From Pseudo-nitzschia pungens (lineage: Eukaryota; Bacillariophyta; Bacillariophyceae; Bacillariales; Bacillariaceae), in NCBI GenBank assembly GCA_037355855.1, contig CM074762.1, positions 806,001 through 870,000 on the forward strand: a stretch of DNA of 64,000 bases. The letters are read 5' to 3'. Made by a program: the position numbers and the translations under genes. Position 1 is the stretch's first letter; the number at the start of each line of letters is the position of its first letter. Of this stretch, positions 1-10,616 are shown piece after piece. The notes under the pieces are model-generated. The model was not told the DNA's origin. It did no database searches and saw only the letters and a program-made list of their open reading frames with translations.

Positions 1-667
1 TCGTCGTCATCCTCCTCATCGTCGTCGTCATCATCATCATCTTCTCCTGGAGTGATAGATTTGTCGTTGAATTTGTCCCAGTTGGCAATCATTTCCTCCT
101 CGGTTTGTTTCTTGACTTGGAATTTGTGGGCGAGGCCCTGCACGCGGAGTTCTGAATCGTAAATGTCGTGGCCCGAGTGTCCGTGGTCCCATGGATGTTC
201 CATTCCCAGCAAAACCTTTCCATCTTGCTTGAATCTCCAGAAGACCCAGAGCCAGGCAATGGTCCCGAAGACTTCACCGAGGCGTTCGCCGAATTCGTTC
301 GTTTGCATGTAGCTGTTTGATGCCATCGATGCAGAAATAACACAAGCAATAATGTTGAGTCAAAGCATCCAAGGTTCGTTGTCGGAAGCAGGGAAACGGA
401 GATAGCAAATTCCATTGCACGACGAGACAAATCACAGCGATGGTCGAAACAGGGATCAAAATTGCATCAAAAACGACACGGAAGGCTCCCGAATCGGTTT
501 CGAACCACCTTCTGAACAGCACGGCGCATCCGATTTTGTTTGCTCGGCACTTACGCTCCACCACCGCCCATGGCACGCTTTTGGGACTGATGCGTCTGTT
601 GCTGCGCGGTTCGAAGCACTCGCTTCCCAATGTGGGAGCGAAGAAAGGCAGAAGATCTCGAGAACAT
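1..667 (-). CDS. NDUFB2: NADH:ubiquinone oxidoreductase NDUFB2-like subunit, 3' end cut by window
   Basis: Accessory membrane-arm subunit of mitochondrial complex I, NDUFB2/AGGG type. I propose two exons: 667-555 and 312-1, joined across a 242-nt GT-AG intron (GTAAGT donor, ACAG acceptor) in phase 2. Exon 1 encodes an Arg/Ser-rich mitochondrial presequence followed by AMGGGGA, like the MGGGG start I recall for plant NDUFB2. Exon 2 holds the family core: one aromatic membrane helix (TIAWLWVFWRF, about residues 55-65), then KQDGKVLLG and EHPWDHGH, close to the RAKQDGP...HPW(D/E)GH pattern of plants. After that the protein runs longer than the plant form, with a charged region and an Asp/Glu tail that runs off the window edge, so the C-terminus is not seen. 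An ATG at 326 would give an unspliced alternative start but would lose the presequence. It lies head to head with the ADCK kinase gene at 1356. Confidence 0.8.
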
Positions 668-1355
668 GGCTGTTGTCTCCCTGCTCCACTCTATACCCGC
701 AATACGGTCGATTAGTTCAAGCAGCAAGCTAGTAAGCAAACAAAAGAAGCAAACCAACAAACCACTGAAACGGATAAGGTTGTCGGATCCCCTCTGCGTT
801 TGTTGGGATTCAGGATGGTGTTGCTGCGATGTTGGCAATGGTGATGTTTACTGTACTGGAACGTACGGTGCGTCTACAGGATATTTCACATGCGGGTAGC
901 TAGTACGAGCACCATGTACTTACCTGTACCTATTGCTAAGGTTACGAGCACCAGGTACACTACACACCCAGGCGTTGGTCGACTGTGGGTGTTGCCGAAG
1001 TTGCCGACTCGTCGGGACTTTTTTTCAAAAAATCGAAGTATATTGTTAGGGATAGGGATTCACAACACGTACTCCCGATATAATTGACTCGACTCACTCG
1101 ACCCGAAAAACACCACGACCGTGTTCTCAGCGTTCGGACGGAGTTCATTCTGAATTCTGACTCAAGAAAACTCCAAACGACAACAAGTGCATAACGCATA
1201 CCATACTTTTTCCAACCTACCACCATGCTTCCGAGATGATGCATAGTGTCTTCGAGTAGCATCTCGGTTGCTCGGATCCCTCCTGCAACCAGAGAACGTT
1301 TGTTGGACCGATCAGTCCTTCGTGCACAGAACTTCACTACACAACGCTTCGAACC
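668..1355. other. Divergent intergenic region between NDUFB2-like and ADCK genes
   Basis: This 688-bp gap separates two genes transcribed away from each other and must hold both promoters. I see no conserved ORF in it. It contains the repeated 'gagcaccatgtac/gagcaccaggtac' near 906-960 and a run of T then A near 1019-1030. No TATA box can be assigned with confidence. Confidence 0.5.
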
Positions 1356-3187
1356 ATGACTTCGTCGGCGGTGTTCCCACATATTCTTCGGAGGCGCCCG
1401 TGGATCGCGGCGGCCGGAATCACAGTCGGTGGTGCCGCCGCGATCCAGTCCTTCGCGGAATACCAAGAAAAACATTCCGGTACGAATCACGATGGACGTT
1501 GTTGACATTATTGGCGATCAGCAGGGCTTCTGTACTTGGCTAGCAACGAACTCAGTGCACAATCCGTCAAAATGAGTCTAGAACGATGCCTCACTGTTTT
1601 TATTACAAAATTCTTCTTCTGATTGAAACGAAACGAAACTGTTCGACATTGGGCTTCCATCTCGCCCCGCTTCGTGACCTGTCTATCGTCTCGAAACGAC
1701 GAACAGTTCAAAGTGAGAAACACAGTCTTCCAAGATCCTACGATCGGCAAGCCTTTCGCGAGTATTGGATCAAGAGACCCCTTTCGGTTGCGTCTCGCTT
1801 TGGGGAGATTGGCTGGCATCTCGGACCGGCCCTGGCGTCCTATTGGTACCACAAGGATTCAATAAATAACGACGAAACCAACGAAACGATCCGTACGAAT
1901 CAGGCAGTCCAGCTCCGTACGGCACTGACGAATCTAGGTCCCGCCTTTGTCAAGGTCGGTCAGCAGGTTGCCATTCGTCCGGATCTGGTGCCGCCTACGG
2001 TGCTCAAGGAACTCCAGAAACTCTGCGATTCCGTCCGACCGGTTCCCGACGAGGTCGCATTGCAGGTCCTGAGGGAGGAGCTGCTGGGAACAACGATGTC
2101 CGAACCGGGACCATCCGAAAGCAACAACCACACGGAGTTGGACGATATCTTTGAGGACCTGCACCTCGTCGCGTCGGCAAGCCTTGGACAGGTGTACAAG
2201 GCGAAACTGCGGGACTCCGGAGACCTCGTCGCCATCAAGGTCCAGCGCCCGGGAATGGAAAAGGCCTTTGGACTCGATTTGTTTCTTCTCCAGCTCTGGG
2301 GAGACTTTATGGACGCTTTCACAAATGCCTTTACGAAACAGATTCCATACCACAGGGCCTTTTTCGATGCGTTTTCCAAGGGATCGTACTCGGAGCTGGA
2401 CTACGAGCACGAAGCCCGCAACCAGGTGCACTTTCGGAAAGAACTGGCGGTTCGAAACTGCCAGGTGAAGGTTCCGCAAGTCTACGAAGACTATTCGACG
2501 CGGCGCGTGCTGACCACAGAATGGATCGAGGGTGTGAAGCTGGCGGATTCGTCGAAGGAGACGATCCGAACACTGATCCCGATCGGTGTCGAGCTCTTCT
2601 TGACGCAGTTGTTGGACATGGGAACCTTTCACAGCGATCCACACCCCGGGAATCTACTGGTGACGGAAGATGGAACCCTGTGCCTGCTCGACTTTGGGTT
2701 GTGTGCGGAGGTGGAGGTCGGAGCACGAGAAGCCATGACCAAGGCGATCGTGCATTTGCTGTACCGTGATTTCGACTCCCTAATCCACACCGATACCAAA
2801 GAGCTGGGATTCCTCCCGCACGATTTCGACACGGAGGAACTGAAGCCGATCCTGACCAAGGTCCTGACCGGTGGGCTGCTGCAGTCGGGCTCGGATCTGA
2901 AAAAGCGAAAGCGAAAACTAATGGAGATCTCGAACGAGCTCAACGAAATCTTTTTCCGCTACCCCTTTCGCGTTCCGGGATTCTTTGCCCTGGTGACGCG
3001 TGGCCTCGGATTGCTCGAGGGCATTGCCCTGGTGGGGGATCCCGACTTTGACATTTTCATGGCGTCCGCGCCCTACGCCACCAAGCGGGCCGTTTCGATT
3101 CTGGGCCAGCAAGCCACGGGGTATCGTCATCGTCTGAGCAGTGTCTGGACGACGAGGCCCGGAAACAAGGTCTCTCCCGGGGTTTAG
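1356..3187 (+). CDS. ABC1/UbiB/ADCK-family atypical kinase
   Basis: Atypical protein-kinase-like ATPase of the UbiB/ADCK/ABC1 family, which supports coenzyme Q biosynthesis in mitochondria and lipid/prenylquinone metabolism in plastids. Proposed exons are 1356-1479 and 1707-3187, with a 227-nt GT-AG intron in phase 1, giving 534 residues. Exon 1 supplies an Arg-rich leader and a Gly/Ala hydrophobic segment (IAAAGITVGGAAAI) suited to organelle import. In the spliced protein the family signatures are the KxGQ motif (KVGQQ, about 124-128), the A-rich loop ASASLGQVYKA (about 197-207), the VAIK lysine (about 219), HSDPHPGN (about 350-357) and DFG (about 370-372). All catalytic positions are intact. 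A single-exon reading from the ATG at 1586 also exists, but its first 40 residues look like translated intron. The divergent complex I gene next door makes a mitochondrial site attractive; the subfamily is not resolved. Confidence 0.88.
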
Positions 3188-3659
3188 AACCATGTACTAC
3201 ACATTTTAAAATAATAGGAACCACTACTGTAAACTAATCGCCGCATTACGATGGAACACCCTCCAACAATCCTGCTTTTAGAAATGTTTGAGAGAGAATG
3301 AATCTGTAACTAAGTTACTGTACGAACATACGGTATCAAATTTCTGGTCTTGTAGCGCACACGGATCGATGCGATCTCCCCTTCCCTTTCTTTGGGAGAT
3401 CAGAAGACGTCGTCGGAAATGAACTATGTAACTCTTTCACCGGATCCTGACAGCTTCTGACGTGCGCACCAAAGTCGAGTGAGCACGTGCACATATATAT
3501 CACAATGGAACACCCGAGCAATGGTTGGAACCTCAAGTACAAGGTACCGTACGGTAGGTCATTACGAGTAATCTTAAGGTTATGATTCCATGTGCCTTAA
3601 TTTTTTCCCTCTGTGACCACAGTAACCTTATGTATCATACGGTAGGAACGAATCACAAG
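3188..3659. other. Intergenic, no gene seen
   Basis: This is the 3' flank of the ADCK gene. It is AT-rich with scattered TACGGTA/GGTACCGTACGGTA palindromic motifs (3544-3558, 3640-3646). No supported ORF or RNA gene is present. Confidence 0.5.
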
Positions 3660-4060
3660 AACCTGGATTTAAGAATGTCAAAAAAATCCGGATGCAGAAC
3701 TATGTTGTAAAAAAATCCGGATGTATAAGTGTCAAAAAACCCGGATGTATTATTATAAGTGTCAAACAAACCCGGATGTATTATTATAAGTGTCAAAAAA
3801 CCCGGATGTATTATTATAAGTGTCAAAAAAACCCGGATGTACAAGTATAAATAATGTCAAAAAAATCCGGATGTATTATTATAAGTGTCAAAAAAAATTC
3901 CGGATGTACAAGTATAAATGTCAAAAAACCCGGATGTATAATTATAAGTGTCAAAAAAACCCGGATGTATAATTATAAATGTCAAACAAACCCGGATGTA
4001 TAATTATAAATGTCAAACAAACCCGGATTTATAGGTGTAAAAATCCCGGATGTATAAGTA
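3660..4060. repeat. Minisatellite, about 27-33 bp units, left part
   Basis: About 13 imperfect units share the core AAAAAACCCGGATGTAT, followed by an AT-rich spacer and AAGTGTC or AAATGTC. Units vary between TCCGGAT and CCCGGAT and in spacer length. The array is interrupted at 4060/4061 by the TIR transposon and one further unit continues right of it (7665-7708). Short ORFs here are repeat artefacts. Confidence 0.9.
4055..4060. repeat. Target-site duplication, left copy (TAAGTA)
   Basis: The 6-bp TAAGTA directly abuts the left terminal inverted repeat and is repeated exactly at 7665-7670 beside the right one. A 4-bp reading (AAGT) is possible if the repeat is taken to start one base earlier. 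Confidence 0.75.
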
Positions 4061-4087
4061 AGACGGTCCGAATAAAAATGTATCGTC
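4061..4087 (+). repeat. Left terminal inverted repeat of transposon
   Basis: This 27-bp repeat starts AGACGGTCCG. It matches the reverse complement of 7638-7664 at 26 of 27 positions (A versus G at position 22). Confidence 0.9.
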
Positions 4088-4180
4088 CGCGCCTGCCGAG
4101 CTATGTCCCGGGAAATAGTTTTTTTCGAGAAATGGCCAAAAGACTGTCGAGAATCAATCTTGGGACTCCAAAATCCCAGT

Positions 4181-4245
4181 CAGTACATTTTTACTTGAAC
4201 ACGACACATTTTTATTCGAACACAACACATTTTTATTTGAACATC
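4181..4245. repeat. Subterminal repeats of transposon
   Basis: Three short direct copies of a TACATTTTTACTTGAAC / ACACATTTTTATTYGAAC motif lie in tandem about 120 bp inside the left end. The motif equals the reverse complement of the inner TIR segment (ACACATTTTTATTCGG). Repeated copies of a TIR motif next to the terminus are usual transposase-binding sites (inference). Confidence 0.7.
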
Positions 4246-4472
4246 GTGAATGCATCATATGAGAAATTGTTCTGTCAAAATTGATTGTCTCCATTTCGAA
4301 TACCCTACCCGACAATCAACCATGTTTGATCCGTTGTTCCATAGTATTCAAGGAGGAGGCGTGCTATGTGGTACAATAGTCAAGGCAGCATTGGTGGTAT
4401 GAGCGAGTCGGCGGGGGAAGTAAACTGTCAGCACTAGTACTACTACAAGTAGATCCTTATTATTATTATTTT

Positions 4473-4496
4473 CTATAGCGTGGCAAGCGCAACAGG

Positions 4497-4527
<31 letters not shown>

Positions 4528-7151
4528 GCACTTCCACTATCCAGCAGGCAATCTGCTTCACCACTAGTACTGGTAGGGTTCACCACCACCATGGTGGATG
4601 TCGCCGGATCGTCGACCGGCGGCAGTTGTACCTCCTCGATCGATTCAGGTGTCGTCAATTCCGTGGGGGGTGCTGCTGGTGGTGGTGGTGGTGCCCCTGC
4701 TGTTGCTGGTGATTTCTTTGCTTTTTTATTCTTTTGCTCTCTTTTTTCCTTCCTTCTTGCCTTATCCTTTTCATACATTGCTTTCACGTCGGCCGGGGGC
4801 TCTGGGCACATCTCGTCTTGATGCTTCTCCGGGACAATGGGACGCCACTTTGTGAACAGCTCCATCTGCTTTATTGGAGGGATCCCTGGTGTACTCTCAC
4901 AGTTGATTGTAGTTTCCCACTTCCTAAATTCTTCCTTCCTCTCCTCAAGCGTCGTACCACCACCTAACACAATTTTTTGCGTCCAAGTCTTTCCTCCAAT
5001 TCGATCCTGTTCCATTGTCATGTATTCCACACGAGAGTCATCTGCATGGAAGTTGTGAGCAGTCAGAAGATCCTTGATCTTCTTGAAGACCTTGTTGGTG
5101 TATTCGTCAAACTTTTTGAATTCACCTTCCTTCATAGTTACAATTCGAACGCGCTTATGTGTATCCAACTTCTTCAATAACTGATTGAACGTCCAAATAT
5201 TTGAGACGCGATACTGCCTTTTGAGTATATTGAACCACCGGTCACAAGCATTCTTTGTATGTCCTGCAATGTAGAAGATAAAGCTGACGCGCTTGAAATA
5301 TCCAGCTTGGACAAGGAATGCAGCTAGTCTTAGAACAAAATTATTCTTGTTCTGTCCAGGGCAGTTGTCACACAGAATATTCAGCTCTTTTCCACACTCA
5401 TCATTGCGGAGCCAGTTCTTTTCTTTCAAGTATTTCATCAGCATGGAAGCAACGTGATTCCCTCCCTTTCCCCCTTGTCCCTTGTGATATACAAAGGCGT
5501 CAAGGGACTCTCCAGGGACACCGAAGTCAACAATACCAAAAATGAAGACTCTCAGGGGGCAATAATAGTACGTCTTTCCGGGCTGAGTGGATCCAAGCTG
5601 TGGAAGACCAACGTTCTGACTGTAGTCCATGACTATGGTTCGAACACGTTCAGCGTGTGGCTTGTTGGCCTTTGCATCCACACGCGCAAGTTTGATCTTT
5701 TCATTGGCATATTTCCTCTGATCTTGAACCCTTGTCACATGGAGTATTGCTTCCCTCACTTGCTCCTTCATTTCCCCAGACGTTGACTCTTGAACAATTG
5801 CTGGTAGTTCGATAGCAGGGAATGTTTGTTCTGGAAGACTGGAAGCTGTGGAACAGAACTCTAACATTTTTTCAACTTCTTGAGTACTATGAGGAGGACT
5901 AGTACTAGTATCTCTTCTCCTTGCAAGGTGCTTCATCCTGTGGTAGTAGATATGGCACATTGTGCAAGTGTCTTCGCGGGGCTTCGAAAGTTTCAAATGC
6001 GAGTAGTTGTCTGACCAGAAATTGCAGAAGGTAGACAAAGCACAGTATGGTTTTGCAGGGGGATCTTGTTCTTCACTTTCATTAAGAACATACCTGTAGC
6101 TGTTGCCCCTTCTCTGTACACGCCATCCCCTGCTTTCAACAAATCGATCATACATTGCGCGCTTTGACTGATTTGATGGAAGCTCTCTGATCTCATCTTC
6201 TCCATCCCTTAATCCTACCCCTCCGATCTCACGAACAATTCTTGTTGACGTTGGCTCTGCAAACAAGGACATCTTCTGGAAGTAAACATGTAAATCTTCC
6301 CTCACTGCTGTATCAAATTCGAGACCATTCCCTGAGCGTTTGTTCGTATTTCCATGCAGTGGTATGATATTCTTTTTTACAGCGCTCTCACAAGTCTTCC
6401 ATTTTCGAAGCCCAAAGTCCAGCAGAAAAGCAACAGCTGATCTGCAGATTTTATAGTTCTCCATCCCTGACAAGTTCCCTTCTGGTGAGTCTTCTGCGTT
6501 GTTACTAGTATTGCTGATGACACTAGGGAACAAAACTCTCTGGGGATCAGCGCCGGCATCGGTTCTTCTTGTCGTGTCCCTTGTTCCTTCTTTGGCAGTG
6601 GGAGTTAGAAAAGGAATGAAGTACTTCCGGCGTCCGACTGGTGGTGGTATATCACTAGTATGTGACGCGTTGTTGTCCTCTGCACCAGAAGTGTATTTTA
6701 TCCAATTCATGATAATCTGTTGTTGTTCTGCCTTTGTCTTCTTTGAAAAGAATACCATGTATTCTGCCACTGCTCTTCTTTTTTTCCATTCACCAAAGGA
6801 TTCAATGATACTGAGACAGGTACATCTGGACAGTTTGTCAACTCCTTTCCTTGGTACGTAGATCTTTTTGCAGTAGGGAGGCGCCATATCGATCCATTTA
6901 ATACAGTGCTTTATCTTCTCGTTGTCGGACATTCTTTTGTTTTCTTTCTTCCGAAAGGTGACAAACGGATGAGAAACACAATCAAAAGGAACAGAACCAA
7001 TGCTCTCCTCATCACTTGGACAGCTTTCCCCTCTTCTTCTTGTGTGGAGCCGGATCCTTGCTTCATCATCAGCAGCATCTCCTGCTGCTTCTTCTTGGCG
7101 TTGTTCTGCTTCTAACTCCTCCGGCGTGATCATTGAGCGTTTTAGTCTCAT
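4473..7151 (-). CDS. Transposase-like protein with RNase H-fold type motifs (DUF7869-like)
   Basis: Sole gene of the TIR element, presumed transposase. Numbering from the frame opening at 7241: residues 1-95 are acidic and low complexity, a Cys/His segment CTMCHIYYH lies near 420, and a candidate catalytic core holds MDYSQN (about 536), LCDNCPGQNKNN (about 622-633) and GHTKNACDRW (about 658-667). That spacing of Asp, Asp-Asn and His/Asp resembles a DDE/RNase H fold, and the motifs match those I recall for DUF7869 proteins. The C-terminus is Lys-rich, then Pro/Ala-rich. The frame opens at 7241 without an ATG; the first in-frame ATG is 7151 (892 aa). A spliced alternative starts at ATG 7505 (MTANNRFKRYSH), with a GTATGT donor at 7468 and an acceptor at 7175, and joins in frame to give about 912 residues. 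No stop or frameshift is visible. Function is inferred from the motifs and the element. Confidence 0.7.
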
Positions 7152-7637
7152 GTTTGTCTTGTTCGATGCAACCCCTTGTTCGTCAGCAGGAGAGGCAGCA
7201 GCAGCAGCAGTAAGTATCGATCGTCCGGAGGTTGTAGTCAAATGCTAGCAGTAGAGGTGCTGAGCTGATGAGGTACTCACACTAACTTCTTGTCATTGAG
7301 CTCATTGCAGGTGGGATTGTACCGATCGAAAATAAAGAAAGAAAGAAAAAAAAACATGGGAGTCTTGCTTCTGATAAACAAAGAGAAACTCAATAATCGC
7401 GCACAGTGGAGTGGTTAACAAGAATGAAACTGATAGTTTTTGACACATGCGCGCGCCTACTGACATACCATGTGAGTAACGTTTGAATCGATTGTTTGCA
7501 GTCATTTCTTCATAAGTTCTCTTCTAGAAGGAGTTGGACCCAAAGGAAAACATCAGCTACAAACTTAAAATGAGCTCTATCGATTGATGCAATATGCCTT
7601 TTTTTATTTTTACAGTCATTTTGGGTCATTTTGCAGA

Positions 7638-7664
7638 GACGACACATTTTTATTCGGACCGTCT
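7638..7664 (-). repeat. Right terminal inverted repeat of transposon
   Basis: Ends in CGGACCGTCT at 7664 and is followed at once by the TAAGTA duplication (7665-7670). It is the inverted partner of 4061-4087. Confidence 0.9.
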
Positions 7665-7708
7665 TAAGTATAAATAAAAAACAAACCCGGATGTATAAGT
7701 ATAAATGT
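7665..7708. repeat. Right-hand remainder of the split minisatellite
   Basis: Contains the target duplication TAAGTA and one further CCCGGATGTATAAGTATAAA unit. It is continuous in phase with the array at 3660-4060 once the transposon is ignored. Confidence 0.85.
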
Positions 7709-8666
7709 CTTACGTAAGTAATTACGTACCTATGCCTACCGGTATTATGGACGGCACTATTTAGCCTTATTCCTTTCTGTCTTTCTTTCACTGATATATT
7801 TTTGGTAATGGATGGTACTCGTATCTCCCCAACTGGTGCTCCGTCGCAATATATTCGCAATGCGTTGTGTTGTTGTTTTAATCAATTGTACTCCGTGATA
7901 CATACGGTACGAATGATGCCACCCGCCAATGGTGCCGGTACGATCCCGGACGTTCTGAGAGGGAAAGAGGGTGCGAATAGTCGAAATAGCTCTGTCACTT
8001 ACGTCTCATTTCAATCGTCTCCTCATCAACAATAGCTTGACGATGTACAATTCTCTTGGTTGAAAAATTCATCTGGGTAACGATAATAATACTATCCTTC
8101 AAGGGGAAGGATTCATCCGGTATTGTTGATCGAGTGAGGATATGTCCGGTTGTTTTCCGGGATGAATCAATCACTCCCACGTTCTCGCGTGGTTCAAACT
8201 CATCTGGAACGTCAATCCCTGTCGTGGGCGATGTCTATTGTGGTTCATTGTTTGAAAATAACACTATAATATAACAGTATTATTATTTATAGGATTTGGA
8301 ATTTTGGGTGGAGCGAGGAAAGTCTTGTTTTCCCCTTTCGACTCAACCAATTGATCAAAAACTCTATCGGGCTGCGATGTGATGCCCTGCGTTCTTTCCC
8401 CTCCCGTCGTAGTGGTCACAACACAATGTCTCCCCTGCATCGCAATGACCCCGTTTCGTGCTGTAGAATTTATCGCTGTGCATTTTCATTTCGCATCACC
8501 AGGAATTGAGTTGATTTGAGTTGAGTTTTGAGTGGGGTTTGGCTCTCTCTCTCTCCAAACCGCTGCTGCTGTGACTCCGGTCCGCTCTCAATTGGTTTTG
8601 GTGGTATCGCGTTGCAATTTCATTTCCGCAACGCAATGCGGCGACCTTCCTTCCGGTCGGTCTCGT
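7709..8666. other. Intergenic, no gene seen
   Basis: Only short unsupported ORFs occur here. There is a CT-rich tract (8546-8560) near the 3' end of the POLD3-like gene, and no repeat of note. Confidence 0.5.
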
Positions 8667-10608
8667 CTATTTCTTTTTGGAAAAGAACCCCATGAGGGAT
8701 CCCTGTTTCAGATCCCGCTTGGCGGCCGGTTTGGTCTTTTTCGCGGCGGGCGGTTTTTGCTTTTGTTTCGATTTCGGTTTCGCAAGGGCCCGCTTGGAGG
8801 GTTGCGACTGCTTCCCTGCGCTCGAAGGGCCGGCGGTGTCGGTCTCCTCCTCCCCGCCGTCGGATTCGATTTCCTCCCAGACGGCCTCGGTGGTCGTCAC
8901 CAGAAATCCCCGGGCGTTGACCGCGGTGGTGTCGCGAAAGACCTTGCGGCGGCGGCGGGGGCGCCTTGCGCCCTCCTCCGCTCCCGCCGTCCCTCCCGCC
9001 GCCGCTCCGGGGTTCGCCGGTTCCCCCCGCTTCTCGCAAAAGGCGTCCATGGCCCCCCGGGTGACCCTCGCCGCCTCGCGCTCGCGGTCCCGATCGTCTT
9101 CTCTCGCCAGCGCGTCCAGGTGATCGTCCCGCTCCCGGAGCTTGCGGACGAGTTCGGCCGAACGGATGCGCCGCTCGGCCATGTCCTGCTCGTCGTCCGA
9201 ATCCTCGTCCTCGTCGCCGACGAAATCGTCGGCGTTGCCGATGTTGGTGCCTGCGTTGGAGTTGGCGTTGGCGTTTGCATCGAGAGGGGCGTCCTCCATC
9301 TCGACGTCGTCATCGTCATCGCCATCGTCATCCCGTTTCGGCGTTGCTTTTGCTTTTGCTTTTGCCGTTGCTTTCGAGGAATTCGATTTAGTGACCTTGG
9401 CCGACGACGACGACGACGTCTGTTTCGGTTTCGTTTTGGAAGCATTCGCAACGGCACCCGGTTTTGTCTTGGCCGCAAAAAAGGACCCGGCCGTGGTGGG
9501 TTTGGATTTGGATTGGACAGCAGTGGCAGCACTCGCTTTCGCGGCAGTCACCGACCCGCTCCTCTTTTCGACACCGCTGGTGGTCGCTCGTGTGGAAGGC
9601 TCGCTCGCTGCGGATGCGGATGCGGATGCGGATGCCGATGCCCATCCCGCTCCGGCTCCCCCCGATCGAATCGGAACCCCCGCTCCGCGATCGTCCGCGG
9701 TTTTGTTCGTTGTTGCGTGAATGTGGCTCAGGCACGCGGTGTTGTCGAACCAGTCGGCCCGTCCCTCGACAAAAAGCTTGTCGCGTAGGAATGCCTCGTC
9801 CCGCTCGTGGGCCGCATCGAGGGACTCGGCGAGGGTCGCTTTCCTGGATCTCAGAGCCACGATGGTGTGGAGCTTTTGGATTGTTCCTGTTGCTGTCCTT
9901 GTTGCTGTTCTTGTCGTTTCCACTACTATTTCCATTGCGCGGGAGCGAGTCGGTGGTGGTGACCAGCTCGAATTCTGAAGAAAGGGAATGCGATGGATCG
10001 AAATGAAATGAAACGAAACAACAAAGGGAAACGAACGGCAATGGATCGGGTTGTAATGAAAGGGGCGGCATTGTAAATAGAAGAATAGAAATATACAAAT
10101 CAAATGAGAAAGGGAATCCAATGACGCGCAATCCAAGGAATCGAAACGCGATGCGGATTCGATCGCATGGCATTGCAATTTCGATCCGAATGCGATCCCA
10201 TTTCATCGTTGCGTCTTGACTCTTCCTTGTTTGTTTGTTTGTTTGGTTGTTAGTTTGCTTACCGGTTGTCTGGTACTCCTCGGCGTTGGAGGGAATTGGT
10301 TCCGTTTCGGTTTCTCGATTCGGCGTCGAGGCAGCCGCCACCGGAACGGACCGAAAGCGGTCGACCGTGCACACGGTGGCCACGTACCCGGAAGGATCCC
10401 TTTCGTACAATTTCCGCAACAATTCGGATCCCTCCCTCCGGCTGATGGGGCGCTCCGTTTCGTCGCTTTCGCCGTCGTCCATCGCAAACACGCAGTGGTG
10501 CTGGATTCTCTGGCTCGTCACGAGCGATTCTTCGTCGTGGAGCCACGAAAGGACCTGCTGCTCGGCCATGCCGGTTGCGTTGTGGTTGATGGAGGTCATG
10601 GTCGCCAT
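8667..10608 (-). CDS. POLD3: DNA polymerase delta subunit 3-like (POLD3/Cdc27), PIP box at C-terminus
   Basis: Non-catalytic subunit linking replicative DNA polymerase delta to PCNA. The last residues, QGSLMGFFSKKK, form a canonical PIP box (QxxLxxFF) at the extreme C-terminus, as in POLD3. They follow a long Lys/Ala/Ser/Asp-rich disordered tail. The N-terminal exon starts at ATG 10608 (or 10569, MAEQQVLSWL) and reads through a winged-helix-like segment (GYVATVCTVDRF) to a GTAAGC donor at 10262. Two acceptors compete. The better pyrimidine-rich one (CTTTCTTCAG, exon from 9974) gives EFELVTTTD but then needs a +1 frame change near 9870-9880 to reach the downstream frame. The weaker one (exon from 9886) keeps frame directly and gives TIQKLHTIVAL. 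Past this point the frame is open to the stop at 8667. The N-terminal domain match is by general pattern only; the PIP box and tail carry the call. Confidence 0.65.
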
Positions 10609-10616
10609 GCCTGACG

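Larger units (their letters stand above)
4061..7664 (-). mobile_element. Full-length TIR DNA transposon with one transposase gene
   Basis: A 3604-bp element bounded by 27-bp terminal inverted repeats (4061-4087 and 7638-7664) that begin AGACGGTCCGAATAAAAATG and differ at one position. It is flanked by identical TAAGTA target duplications. Removing the element and one TAAGTA restores a normal-looking unit of the surrounding minisatellite, which confirms both ends. It carries one long gene on the minus strand and AT-rich subterminal repeats on the left. The near-identical ends, exact target duplication and open coding frame suggest recent activity (inference). The superfamily is not assigned: the transposase resembles the DUF7869-type proteins I recall from algae and invertebrates rather than Tc1/mariner, hAT or MULE. 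Confidence 0.85.

Noticed and set aside
1586..1706. Single-exon N-terminus of the ADCK gene from ATG 1586
   Set aside because: The first 40 residues look unlike a leader, and a phase-matched GT-AG intron joins an upstream exon with a proper organelle-type leader.
3660..4060. Possible CRISPR array
   Set aside because: Units are imperfect and vary in length without unique spacers of constant size, and the genome is eukaryotic. The same applies to 19423-19700.
3653..4284. ORFs on both strands within the CCCGGATG array and transposon edge
   Set aside because: They are translations of the minisatellite unit and of the TIR region.
7995..8274. Small ORFs between the transposon and the POLD3-like gene
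   Set aside because: Residue composition is unremarkable and the strands compete. No start context or domain supports them.
8532..9788. A 418-codon plus-strand ORF
   Set aside because: It lies antisense to the low-complexity coding region of the POLD3-like gene. Its Gly/Arg/Phe strings are the complement of Lys/Ala/Asp codons and it has no domain.
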